DNA of 64,000 nt, from positions 61,131 through 125,130 of the forward strand of contig NZ_JAGGKA010000014.1 of the NCBI RefSeq assembly GCF_017873215.1, written 5' to 3'. The notes beneath the pieces are model-generated. The model had not been told where the DNA came from. It did no database searches and saw only the letters and a program-made list of their open reading frames with translations. The DNA is from Clostridium tetanomorphum. GTDB lineage: Bacteria; Bacillota; Clostridia; Clostridiales; Clostridiaceae. The position numbers were made by a program, and so were the translations under genes. Of the stretch, positions 8,516 to 17,292 are shown one piece after another (the stretch's first letter is position 1; each line of letters begins with the position of its first letter).

Positions 8516-9517
8516 ATGATAATAGCAGTAGATGGAATGGGAGGAGACTTTGCACCTACTGAGGTAGTGGCAGGGGTAATAGAAGCTATTAAAGAATATA
8601 ATGATTTAAATATTATAATTACTGGTCCAGAAGAAATAATAAATAAAGAATTGGGTAAATATAATTATGACAAGAGTAAAATATCAGTAGTCCATGCAGC
8701 AGATGTAATATCCACAAATGAGAGTCCAGTTATGGCCATAAGAAGAAAAAAGGATTCAAGTTTAGTTAAAGCTTTAAATCTTGTAAAAGAAAAGAAGGCT
8801 CATGGTATTATTTCAGCAGGAAGTACTGGTGCATTTATGGCAGGTTCTTTATTTGTTATAGGAAGGATAAAGGGAATAGATAGACCAGCTCTAGCTCCAG
8901 TTATGCCAGGTAAGAATGCTCCTTTTATGGTTATAGATGTGGGAGCTAATGCTGAATGTAAACCTAAAAATTTAGTGCAATTTGCATTGATGGGTAAAGT
9001 ATATTTTGAAAGAATATTAAACATTAAAAATCCTTCAATAGGTTTGGTGAATATTGGGGTAGAGGAAGAAAAAGGCAATGAATTAACTAAAGCAACTTAC
9101 CCTTTATTAAAAGAATCTGGACTAAATTTCATTGGAAATGTAGAACCTAGAGAAATACCCACAGGAGATGTAAATGTTTTAGTATGTGATGGATTTGTTG
9201 GAAATACAGTGCTCAAAATGTATGAGGGTACAGCTTCAAATTTATTTCATATAATTAAAAGTGAAATGATTAGTTCGTTTTCTGGAAAAATAGCAGGATT
9301 ACTATTAAAACCTGTATTCAGAAATATAAAGAAAAAATTTGATTATAAAGAATATGGTGGGGCTGCATTTCTTGGGGTAGAAGGCATATGTGTAAAGGCT
9401 CATGGATCATCTGACAAAAAAGCATTTAAAAATGCTGTAAGACAATGTATTAATTTTCATAACAATAATATTATTGGGCACATTAAAGAAGATTTAATAA
9501 AAATAAATGAGGCTTAA
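8516..9517 (+). CDS. plsX: Phosphate acyltransferase PlsX
   Basis: Makes acyl-phosphate from acyl-ACP for the PlsX/PlsY route to lysophosphatidate. The 333 residues are typical. Conserved blocks are [13 protein letters not shown] at the N-terminus, [12 protein letters not shown] (about residues 100-111), [12 protein letters not shown] (about 142-153) and [15 protein letters not shown] (about 225-239). It is followed 65 nt later by acpP. Unlike Bacillus, there is no fapR before it and no fabD/fabG after it. Confidence 0.96.
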   Translation: MIIAVDGMGGDFAPTEVVAGVIEAIKEYNDLNIIITGPEEIINKELGKYNYDKSKISVVHAADVISTNESPVMAIRRKKDSSLVKALNLVKEKKAHGIISAGSTGAFMAGSLFVIGRIKGIDRPALAPVMPGKNAPFMVIDVGANAECKPKNLVQFALMGKVYFERILNIKNPSIGLVNIGVEEEKGNELTKATYPLLKESGLNFIGNVEPREIPTGDVNVLVCDGFVGNTVLKMYEGTASNLFHIIKSEMISSFSGKIAGLLLKPVFRNIKKKFDYKEYGGAAFLGVEGICVKAHGSSDKKAFKNAVRQCINFHNNNIIGHIKEDLIKINEA

Positions 9518-9582
9518 TAATATTGACGGTATGACTATTATGTAATATTATCTAATTATAAGATTTTCGGGGAGGTGAAAGT

Positions 9583-9816
9583 ATGATATTTGAAAAAGTT
9601 AAAAATATAATTTCTGAACAGCTAGGAGTTGACCCAGAAGAAATTACTATGGAAGCATCTTTCATAGATGATTTGGGGGCAGATTCACTTGATATTGTTG
9701 AGCTTATTATGGCATTAGAAACTGAATTCGATTTAGAAATACCAGATGAAGATGCTGAAAAAATATCAACAGTAGGAGATGTAGTAGAGTACATAAAAGC
9801 TCATACTGAAGAGTAA
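9583..9816 (+). CDS. acpP: Acyl carrier protein
   Basis: Carries growing acyl chains on a phosphopantetheine arm. The 77-residue acidic protein has the modification site [12 protein letters not shown], with Ser at about residue 37. GGGGAGGTG sits 7 nt before the ATG. Its location between plsX and rnc is conserved in Firmicutes. Confidence 0.97.
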   Translation: MIFEKVKNIISEQLGVDPEEITMEASFIDDLGADSLDIVELIMALETEFDLEIPDEDAEKISTVGDVVEYIKAHTEE

Positions 9817-9820
9817 TTTT

Positions 9821-9850
9821 AAGTCCCGTGTATACGGGGCTTTAACTTTT
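9821..9850 (+). terminator. Rho-independent terminator after acpP
   Basis: Nine-bp stem AAGTCCCGT / ACGGGGCTT (one G-U) with a short TAT-containing loop, followed by TTAACTTTTATTT. Confidence 0.75.
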
Positions 9851-9941
9851 ATTTAAATATTGAGGTTTATTGTTGAATTTGTTATGATTAAAAATTTTAA
9901 CAAATTGAATAATAAACCTGTAAAATAAGGAGTTACTATAT

Positions 9942-10643
9942 ATGGAAAGAAAAAAGTTTTTCAAAGAACTAGAGTATAAGTTAGGAATAATATTTAAAGA
10001 TGAATCTTTGATTAGAATAGCTCTTACACATAGTTCTTATGCAAATCAAAAAAAGCATATTAAATATAATGAACGATTAGAATTTCTAGGAGATTCTGTT
10101 TTACAACTTGTAATCACAGAATATTTATTTATGAATTATAAGGAGAAATCAGAAGGAGAATTATCAAAGAAGAGAGCTTTAATAGTTTGTGAAAATTCTT
10201 TGTTTGAAATAGCCCAAAAATGGAAGCTTGGAGAATATATGCTCATGAGCAAAGGAGAAGAATTAACAGGTGGTAGAGTAAGAGCATCTATTTTAGCAGA
10301 TTGTGTTGAAGCTATAATTGCAGCGATATATTTAGATCGAGGATTAGAAATTGTTAAAACTTTTATTATTAGTAATTTTAATGGGATAATAGATAGAGCT
10401 ATGAAAGATGAAATAATATTAGATTATAAAACAAAACTTCAAGAAAAATTACAAGAGCATGGAGATATAGATATTATATATAATCTTGAGAAATTCGAAG
10501 GTCCTCCTCATAGAAGAAAATTCTATACTAAGGTTCAAATAGAGGATAAGATTTTGGGTAAAGGTGAAGGATATAGTAAAAAAGAGGCTGAACAAAATGC
10601 AGCTAAAGAAGCCATTAAAAAAATGGAGGAAAGATATGAGTAA
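9942..10643 (+). CDS. rnc: Ribonuclease III
   Basis: Cleaves double-stranded RNA, including rRNA precursors. The 233-residue protein has the catalytic signature NERLEFLGDSVL (about residues 44-55), the second acidic cluster ADCVEAIIAA (about 119-128), and a C-terminal double-stranded RNA-binding domain (DYKTKLQEKLQEHG to the end). The last 8 nt overlap the start of the radical SAM gene, indicating translational coupling. Confidence 0.96.
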   Translation: MERKKFFKELEYKLGIIFKDESLIRIALTHSSYANQKKHIKYNERLEFLGDSVLQLVITEYLFMNYKEKSEGELSKKRALIVCENSLFEIAQKWKLGEYMLMSKGEELTGGRVRASILADCVEAIIAAIYLDRGLEIVKTFIISNFNGIIDRAMKDEIILDYKTKLQEKLQEHGDIDIIYNLEKFEGPPHRRKFYTKVQIEDKILGKGEGYSKKEAEQNAAKEAIKKMEERYE

Positions 10644-11724
10644 AAGACATTATATAATACCTATATTTGTACCTCATGAAGGATGTCCTCATAATTGTGT
10701 GTTTTGTAATCAAGAAAGTATAACTGGTAATGAGGAAGTAGTAGATGAAAGTTATACAAGAAATGTAATAGAAAATTATTTAAAAACAATAGATAGAGAT
10801 AATTCTATAATTGAAGTATCCTTTTTTGGAGGCACATTTACTGCTATTCACATAGATAAGCAAAAAAGACTATTAAAAGTTGCAAAAGAATATAAGGATA
10901 AAGGATATATAGATTATATAAGATTATCAACTAGACCAGATTATATAGATAATATTATATTAAATAATCTAAAAAAATATGGAGTGGATATAATAGAGCT
11001 GGGAATACAGTCTATGGATAAAGAGGTGCTAGAAAAATCCGGAAGGGGTCATTTGGAAGAAGACGTTTATATTGCATCAAAGCTTATAAAAGAATATGGT
11101 TTCACTTTAGGGCATCAGATAATGTTAGGACTTCCAGGGGATACTTTTTTAAAAGACATAAAAACTACTGAAGAAGTAATATCTATGAAGCCAGATATAT
11201 GTAGAATTTATCCAGCTTTAGTAGTAAAAAATACACCCATGGAAATTATGTATAATAATGGCATATATACTCCATATTCTATAAAAGAAGCATTGAATAT
11301 TTGTAAAATAATTTATTCCATGATGATAGCTAATGGAATACAGGTTATAAGAGTTGGTTTACAACCTACAGAAGAAATAAATGTAGGAAAAGATATAGTA
11401 GCAGGACCATTTCATCCTGCATTTAGAGAATTAGTAGAAAGTAGTATATTAAATGATATGATATATGAATTTGTAGTTGAAGAAAATTTAAAGGATTTTT
11501 ATATACAGATAAATAGTAAGGACATTTCCAAATTATATGCTAATAAAAAAGAATTTTTCTGCGACATTCTAGGAAGATTAAAGACAGATAAAGTTAAAGT
11601 TATTCAAAATAATGGTGTTAATCAAGGAGAAATAATAATAGGTACGGATAAAAATTGTAATTGTCTGTCGATATCTAGCTATATTTTAAAAAAGTATAAA
11701 GAAGGAAATTTTGATATTTCATAG
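10636..11724 (+). CDS. Elp3-like radical SAM protein
   Basis: A 362-residue radical SAM enzyme of the COG1243 (Elp3-like) type. The cluster-binding motif CPHNCVFC (CX3CX2C, about residues 17-24) follows YIIPIFVPHEG. Further blocks are SFFGGTFTAI, STRPDYID, ELGIQSMD and GHQIMLGLPGD. The C-terminal GNAT acetyltransferase domain of true Elp3 is absent. The ATG at 10636 overlaps rnc by 8 nt and has GGAGG just upstream. The substrate is unknown; a tRNA modification role is possible but inferred only from the family. Confidence 0.85.
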   Translation: MSKRHYIIPIFVPHEGCPHNCVFCNQESITGNEEVVDESYTRNVIENYLKTIDRDNSIIEVSFFGGTFTAIHIDKQKRLLKVAKEYKDKGYIDYIRLSTRPDYIDNIILNNLKKYGVDIIELGIQSMDKEVLEKSGRGHLEEDVYIASKLIKEYGFTLGHQIMLGLPGDTFLKDIKTTEEVISMKPDICRIYPALVVKNTPMEIMYNNGIYTPYSIKEALNICKIIYSMMIANGIQVIRVGLQPTEEINVGKDIVAGPFHPAFRELVESSILNDMIYEFVVEENLKDFYIQINSKDISKLYANKKEFFCDILGRLKTDKVKVIQNNGVNQGEIIIGTDKNCNCLSISSYILKKYKEGNFDIS

Positions 11725-11820
11725 AATAATATTAATAAATTATTAATTGATGTAATGTTCAATATAAAAAATACAATAATGAAAAGTAAATTTAATGAAG
11801 TCATGGGGGAGGAGTTATTT

Positions 11821-12081
11821 ATGGAAATATTAAAAGTATCCGCTCAATCAGAACCAAAATCTGTAGCAGGAGCATTGGCTGCGACTATTAAGGAAAAGTG
11901 TAGCGCAGAAATTCAAGCTGTTGGTGCGGGAGCTGTAAACCAGGCTATAAAAGCAATTGCTATTACTAGGGGATTTGTAGCTCCAAATGGAATTGACTTG
12001 GTTGTAGTTCCAGCCTTTTCAGAGGTAAATATAGAAGGAGAGGAAAGAACGGCAATTAAATTTATTGTAGAACCTAGATAA
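11821..12081 (+). CDS. spoVS: Stage V sporulation protein S, first copy
   Basis: An 86-residue Alba-like nucleic-acid-binding-type protein needed for late sporulation in Bacillus. It shows the signature EIQAVGAGAVNQAIKAIAI and the highly conserved RGFVAPNGIDL. The ATG at 11821 has GGGGGAGGAG upstream; the longer frame upstream is not supported. About 60 of 86 residues are identical to the second copy at 60918. This copy is a single gene with its own terminator, whereas the second lies in the usual rny-spoVS setting. Confidence 0.93.
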   Translation: MEILKVSAQSEPKSVAGALAATIKEKCSAEIQAVGAGAVNQAIKAIAITRGFVAPNGIDLVVVPAFSEVNIEGEERTAIKFIVEPR

Positions 12082-12101
12082 TTTTAAATAATTTAAAGAG
12101 T

Positions 12102-12133
12102 AAAAACCATGCTGTAGCATGGTTTTTATTTTT
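12102..12133 (+). terminator. Rho-independent terminator after the first spoVS
   Basis: Eleven-bp stem AAAAACCATGC / GCATGGTTTTT with TGTA loop, then ATTTTT. Confidence 0.85.
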
Positions 12134-12223
12134 AGAATTGATATTTTGGGTTATATAATATAAACTATTATATTGTTAAGTAATTTAAATAAAATATTAA
12201 ACATAAATTTGGAGGAGATTAAG

Positions 12224-12322
12224 GTGAAAAAGCAGCAAAGAGAAAAATCTAAAAAAATAATGGCATATGTGATTCTCGTAATCTTTATAGCTAGTTTGAT
12301 TCCTATGATATTTGGTAGATAG
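12224..12322 (+). CDS. DUF4044-like 32-residue membrane peptide
   Basis: A short gene with GTG start and GGAGGAG about 7 nt upstream (12211-12217). The product has a basic N-terminus (KKQQREKSKK) followed by one hydrophobic helix (about residues 13-30), ending FGR. Size and layout match the DUF4044 peptides often found in Firmicutes. The function is unknown. It lies 13 nt before smc and shares its transcript. Confidence 0.7.
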   Translation: MKKQQREKSKKIMAYVILVIFIASLIPMIFGR

Positions 12323-12335
12323 GGAGTTGTAGCAT

Positions 12336-15300
12336 ATGAACTTAAAATCAATTGAAATACGAGGTTTTAAATCTTTTGCAAATAAAACTGAATTGACTTT
12401 TAAAAATGGAATCACAGCTATTGTAGGACCTAATGGTAGTGGTAAAAGTAATATATCTGATGCTATAAGATGGGTGCTTGGAGAACAAAGCGTTAAGAGC
12501 CTAAGAGGCGGAAAAATGGAAGATGTTATATTTGCAGGAACTCAATTTAGAAAAGCTGTAAGTTTGGCTCAAGTTTCCTTAACATTAGACAATAGTAATT
12601 CTGAGTTACCTATAGAATACTGTGATGTTACTATCTCCAGAAGAATATATCGTTCTGGAGATAGCGAATATTACATAAATAATACTCAATGCAGATTGAA
12701 AGATATTCAAGAGTTATTTATGGATACTGGTATTGGTAAAGAAGGTTATTCTATTATAGGGCAAGGTAAGATAGAAGCTATATTAAGTGGAAAGCCAGAA
12801 GAAAGAAGAAGCCTTTTAGAAGAAGCAGCAGGTATAGTAAAATTTAAAAGAAGAAAAGAAGAAGCGGAAAAGAAACTAGAAAGTACTGAATCAAACTTAA
12901 CCAGAATAATGGATATTCTAAGTACCTATGAAGAAAGGTTGGAACCTTTAAAAATAGAGAGCGAAAAAGCAAATAAATTTGTCCAAATAAATAATGAATT
13001 AAAAAATAAAGAAGTAAATTTAACTATTCATTCTATAGAGAATGTAGTAAATAAAATATCTGATGTAAATTCTAAAATGGAAATTTTGAAAAGAGAAATA
13101 GAAAATATAGAAAAGAATACTATATGTTATAAAAACGTTCTAAATGATTGGAATAAAAAACTGGAGAATTTAGAAGAAAAGATTTCTGTTGATAAAAAGA
13201 ATTATTATAATGAAAAAGAACAATTGAATAAAATAATTGGAGATATAAGTATACTTAAAGAGAGAATAAACAATTTTCATAAATACATAAATGATACATT
13301 ACAATCAATAGATGAAATAAGAAATAAAATAAGTTCCTTAAAAATAATAAAGGATGAGGAAGAAAAAAAATTAAAGGAAGATCAAGTTGTACAAAAGGAT
13401 TTAAATAGTATCATAATAAATTTTGAAAATGATGTAATTGCTTTTAATTCATCTATAGAAGATAAATTAAATAAAATAAAAAAATACAAGGAAGATCAAA
13501 TTGAATATTTAAGTAATATTTCTAACGTAAAAAATGAAATAATTATTATTACTAACAATATTGAAGTTTTAAACAAAAAATTAGATGGAATAAAATCTTC
13601 ATGTGAAAGTTGTATTAATTCAATTAAAATTAATTCTAATACTGCATTAGCTATAGAAGAGGAAATAAAAAAGCTTAATGCAAATGTATTGACATATGAA
13701 GATAAAATTAAAAAAAATAAGAAAGAAATAAGCAACATAAATTCTTTATTAGGTACAAAAGATAAGAAACTGAAAGATTTAAATAATTCTAGAAGTAGAT
13801 TAGAAGCAAATCATAATCTTTTAGTAAATTTAGATAAACATTATGAGGGATATAATAAGTCTGTAAAAACTTTGATGCAGCATATACATAAAGATAAAAT
13901 AAAAAGAGCATATGGAAATACTTTTGTATTAGGTGAAATTATAGAAGTTAAAAGGGAGTTTGAAACTGCTATAGAAATAGCATTAGGAGGAGCAATTTCA
14001 GACATTATAACCTTAGATGAAGGTATTGCAAAAATTTTAATTAATTATCTTAAAGAAAACAATTTAGGAAGAGCTACTTTTCTTCCTCTAAATATAATAA
14101 AAGGTAAAAAAATATTTATTAATGAGGATATAAAAAGTATTCCTGGATACATAGGTATTGGTAGTGAATTAATAAGTTATGATACTAAATTTTCTAATGC
14201 AATAGAATATGTTTTAGGGAGAACAATTATTTGTAAGGATATGGATACCTCTCTTGTTATAGCTAAAAAAATAGATTACAGTTATAGAATAGTTACTCTT
14301 TCAGGAGAAGTGATAAATGCAGGTGGATCCTTAACAGGAGGAAGTGTATTTCGTAGTAAAAATACAAACATAATAGGTAGAAAAAGAGAAATAGAAGAAG
14401 TTAAAGAAGAAATGAATAAGGTAAATAGAGAAATAGAAGCTTTATCAAACTCTATAAATTTTGATAGAGAAAATATAAAAAAGTTAGATGAAGAATCTTT
14501 GAATCTGAAGGATCAAGTATATTACGAAAATATTGAAACAACAAAGCTACAAGAGAAGCTTTCTTCTATATGTGATGATAACATAAAGTTAAAAAATAGG
14601 TTAGAGGTTTGGAATAAAGAAATAGAAAATATAAATGAAGAATTAAATTTAAGCATTGCTCAAAAAGAAGAAAAGATGGAAAATTTAAATACATTACAAG
14701 CGGCAGAAGAAGAAAATTCTAAAAATATAGTACATTTAGAAGAACTTTTAGAAAACAGACAAAAACAAATAGCAGCATTAAGGGATAAACTTACATCTAA
14801 CAAAATTAAAAAAGCGCAGATAGACGAAGTTGTATCAAATAAACTGAAAGATTTAATTAGAATAGATAAGGAAATAGAAGAACTTAATATAAAACATGAA
14901 GAAATGATAAATAGCATAGATAAGTGTGAGGAAGAAAAACATAAATGTGAGCAAAGTATTTTAGAAAAAGAAGATAAATGTAAAAGTATCACAAATGTAA
15001 TAGAGAAGCTAGAAAACAATTTTAAAGAAGGGGAAATACAAATAATAAAAATAAAAGATTCTATTAAGGAGAATAAAGATAAACTTGATGAATGCTATTT
15101 GATAAAAAATAAAAAAGATAGTGAATTACATAAAATAGAAATTTATTTTGCTAAAATTCAATCAGAAAAAGAAATTTTGTATAATAAGTTAAATGAAGAA
15201 CATAACTTAGATTATATAGAAGCTATAAAGTATAAAGAACCTATAGAAAATATAGAAACTTATAAAAATAGTATTTATAAATTAAAATCTCAAATAACTT

Positions 15301-15896
15301 CACTAGGAGTAGTTAATTTAGGAGCTGTTGAGGAATATAAAGAAGTAAAAGAAAAATATACTTTTATGAACAATCAGAAAGAGGATTTAATAACAGCAAA
15401 ACAAGAGCTTTTAAAGTTAATAGAAGAAATGACAGATAAAATGAGAGTAGTTTTTAATGAAAACTTTAATAAATTAAAAGTTCTTTTTAATGAAACTTTT
15501 AAACAATTATTCAAAGGTGGAAATGCAGATTTAATATTATCTTCTGGAGATGAATTGAATGGGGCTATTGATATTACTGTTCAACCTCCAGGAAAGAAGT
15601 TGCAAAATATCAATCTAATGTCTGGAGGAGAAAAAGTTTTATCTGCAATAGCATTACTTTTTGCTATATTAAAAATGAAACCTACTCCTTTCTGTATATT
15701 AGATGAAATCGAAGCAGCTCTAGATGACGCTAATGTAATGAGATATGCAGAGTTTTTGAAAGAATTTTCAGGAAATGTTCAATTTATTGTAATAACTCAC
15801 AGAAAGGGAACTATGGAAGCTAGCGATGTGCTATATGGTGTAACTATGGAGGAAAAAGGGGTTTCAAAAATAATTTCAGTAGATTTAACAAATTAA
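12336..15896 (+). CDS. smc: Chromosome segregation protein SMC
   Basis: ATPase core of the bacterial condensin that loads near the origin and organises the chromosome. The 1186 residues are full length. The N-terminal head has the Walker A GPNGSGKS (about 32-39). Two long coiled-coil arms flank a hinge (about 500-660, including VLGEIIEVKREFETAIEIAL). The C-terminal head has the ABC signature LMSGGEKVLSA (about 1094) and Walker B CILDEIEAALDDAN (about 1119). ftsY follows after 12 nt, as in Bacillus (rnc-smc-ftsY). Confidence 0.98.
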   Translation: MNLKSIEIRGFKSFANKTELTFKNGITAIVGPNGSGKSNISDAIRWVLGEQSVKSLRGGKMEDVIFAGTQFRKAVSLAQVSLTLDNSNSELPIEYCDVTISRRIYRSGDSEYYINNTQCRLKDIQELFMDTGIGKEGYSIIGQGKIEAILSGKPEERRSLLEEAAGIVKFKRRKEEAEKKLESTESNLTRIMDILSTYEERLEPLKIESEKANKFVQINNELKNKEVNLTIHSIENVVNKISDVNSKMEILKREIENIEKNTICYKNVLNDWNKKLENLEEKISVDKKNYYNEKEQLNKIIGDISILKERINNFHKYINDTLQSIDEIRNKISSLKIIKDEEEKKLKEDQVVQKDLNSIIINFENDVIAFNSSIEDKLNKIKKYKEDQIEYLSNISNVKNEIIIITNNIEVLNKKLDGIKSSCESCINSIKINSNTALAIEEEIKKLNANVLTYEDKIKKNKKEISNINSLLGTKDKKLKDLNNSRSRLEANHNLLVNLDKHYEGYNKSVKTLMQHIHKDKIKRAYGNTFVLGEIIEVKREFETAIEIALGGAISDIITLDEGIAKILINYLKENNLGRATFLPLNIIKGKKIFINEDIKSIPGYIGIGSELISYDTKFSNAIEYVLGRTIICKDMDTSLVIAKKIDYSYRIVTLSGEVINAGGSLTGGSVFRSKNTNIIGRKREIEEVKEEMNKVNREIEALSNSINFDRENIKKLDEESLNLKDQVYYENIETTKLQEKLSSICDDNIKLKNRLEVWNKEIENINEELNLSIAQKEEKMENLNTLQAAEEENSKNIVHLEELLENRQKQIAALRDKLTSNKIKKAQIDEVVSNKLKDLIRIDKEIEELNIKHEEMINSIDKCEEEKHKCEQSILEKEDKCKSITNVIEKLENNFKEGEIQIIKIKDSIKENKDKLDECYLIKNKKDSELHKIEIYFAKIQSEKEILYNKLNEEHNLDYIEAIKYKEPIENIETYKNSIYKLKSQITSLGVVNLGAVEEYKEVKEKYTFMNNQKEDLITAKQELLKLIEEMTDKMRVVFNENFNKLKVLFNETFKQLFKGGNADLILSSGDELNGAIDITVQPPGKKLQNINLMSGGEKVLSAIALLFAILKMKPTPFCILDEIEAALDDANVMRYAEFLKEFSGNVQFIVITHRKGTMEASDVLYGVTMEEKGVSKIISVDLTN

Positions 15897-15908
15897 GGAG
15901 TGATATAT

Positions 15909-16820
15909 ATGTTTGGAGGTTTTTTTGATAAGCTAAAACAAGGTTTAACGAAAACTAAAGATAATTTTACAGATAAAATAAGTGAAATGCTTAATTTATA
16001 TGTAAATATTGATGAGGATTTATATGAGGAGTTAGAAGAAATACTAATAACTTCTGATATAGGAGTAGAAACATCATTAGAAATTATTGAAAAATTAAAG
16101 GAAAAAATTAAAGAAAAGAAGATAAAGGAGCCAGCAGAAGTAAAGCCATGCCTAAAAGAAGTACTAATTGAGATGTTAGGAGAAGAAAAAGGATCTATAG
16201 TTCCAGAGAGCACACCAGAAATAATGTTAATTGTAGGAGTAAATGGGGTAGGAAAGACTACATCCATAGGAAAGATATCATATAAATTAAAGGACGAAGG
16301 ATATAAGGTGCTTATGGTTGCAGCAGATACATTTAGAGCTGCAGCTATAGATCAGTTAGAAGTTTGGAGCAAAAGAGCTGGAGTTGATTTGGTAAAGCAT
16401 AAAGAAGGTTCTGATCCAGCAGCAGTTGTTTTCGATGGAATTCAAGCAGCAAAGGCAAGAGGGGTTGATGTGCTTATTTGTGATACTGCTGGTAGACTTC
16501 ATAACAAGAAAAATTTAATGGATGAGTTAGGGAAAATAAATAGGGTAATTGAAAGAGAATATAGTGAAGCAACAAAACATACTTACTTGGTGTTAGATGC
16601 TACTACAGGTCAAAATGCTGTATTACAGGCAAAACAGTTCATGGAAGTATGTAAAGTTGATGGGATTATATTAACAAAGTTAGATGGTACTGCTAAAGGC
16701 GGAATTGTTATTTCAATAAAACACAGTTTGAATATCCCGGTTAAACTTATTGGAGTTGGAGAAGGCGTAGAAGATTTGCAAGAGTTTGATCCAAAGGAAT
16801 TTGTCGAAGCCCTTTTCTAA
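15909..16820 (+). CDS. ftsY: Signal recognition particle receptor FtsY
   Basis: Membrane-associated GTPase that docks SRP-ribosome complexes to the translocon. The 303-residue protein has a short N-terminal region without the long acidic A domain of E. coli, then the NG domain with P-loop GVNGVGKTTSIGK (about 109-121), DTFRAAAIDQL, DTAGRLHNKKNLM (about 191) and TKLDGTAKGG. ATG 15909 is used because AAGGAGTG lies 6 nt upstream. Confidence 0.97.
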   Translation: MFGGFFDKLKQGLTKTKDNFTDKISEMLNLYVNIDEDLYEELEEILITSDIGVETSLEIIEKLKEKIKEKKIKEPAEVKPCLKEVLIEMLGEEKGSIVPESTPEIMLIVGVNGVGKTTSIGKISYKLKDEGYKVLMVAADTFRAAAIDQLEVWSKRAGVDLVKHKEGSDPAAVVFDGIQAAKARGVDVLICDTAGRLHNKKNLMDELGKINRVIEREYSEATKHTYLVLDATTGQNAVLQAKQFMEVCKVDGIILTKLDGTAKGGIVISIKHSLNIPVKLIGVGEGVEDLQEFDPKEFVEALF

Positions 16821-16821
16821 A

Positions 16822-16870
16822 AAAATATATAGGTGTTAAGTAAAAATACTTGACACCTATATATATATTT
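16822..16870 (+). terminator. Hairpin after ftsY, overlapping the ylxM promoter
   Basis: A long stem (15 bp or more, core TATAGGTGTTAAGTA with TACTTGACACCTATA, one G-U) sits right after the ftsY stop codon, followed by TATATATTT. The 3' arm contains the TTGACA that serves as -35 of the next promoter. Confidence 0.65.
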
Positions 16871-16878
16871 GATATTAT
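16850..16878 (+). promoter_or_regulatory. Sigma-A promoter for ylxM-ffh
   Basis: Perfect TTGACA, 17-nt spacer, TATTAT. The -35 lies inside the terminator hairpin of the preceding operon. Confidence 0.7.
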
Positions 16879-16934
16879 ATATTTTGTCAGTTAATGAGAA
16901 AAGGAGTGAGTGTGTAGAGTGTTCTACAGGTCTC

Positions 16935-17282
16935 ATGGATAAGAAAATAGAAATTTCAATACTTCTAGATTATTATGGGGTACTTTTAACAGATAAACAA
17001 AGGACTATAATGAATTTATATTACAATGAAGATTTTTCTTTGTCTGAGATATCTGAACATACTAATACTAGTAGGCAAGCAATATATGATTTAACTAAGA
17101 GATGTAATAAATTGTTATTAGAATATGAAAAAAAATTAAAATTAATGCAAAAAAATGATGAATTTATGAAATCTAAAGAGTATATATTAAGTAAAATTAA
17201 TGATTTAGAACAAATATGTAAAGATGACAAATGTATAAATATAATTTCTGATATAAAGAATAATTTAATTAATAATTTTTAG
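16935..17282 (+). CDS. ylxM: YlxM family DNA-binding protein (SRP operon)
   Basis: A 115-residue sigma-70-region-4-like helix-turn-helix protein: LLTDKQRTIMNLYYNEDFSLSEIS followed by SRQAIYDLTKRC (about residues 48-59), then a coiled C-terminus. YlxM homologues sit before ffh throughout Firmicutes; in streptococci a role in modulating SRP GTPase activity has been proposed. The ATG at 16935 (DKKIEISILLDYYG) matches the family start, but its ribosome binding site is weak and the good AAAGGAGTG is about 25 nt further up. Confidence 0.85.
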   Translation: MDKKIEISILLDYYGVLLTDKQRTIMNLYYNEDFSLSEISEHTNTSRQAIYDLTKRCNKLLLEYEKKLKLMQKNDEFMKSKEYILSKINDLEQICKDDKCINIISDIKNNLINNF

Positions 17283-17292
17283 GAGGATAACT

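Noticed and set aside
16869..16934. N-terminal extension of ylxM to the ATG at 16869
   Set aside because: It lies within the promoter region, and the added residues do not match the family start.
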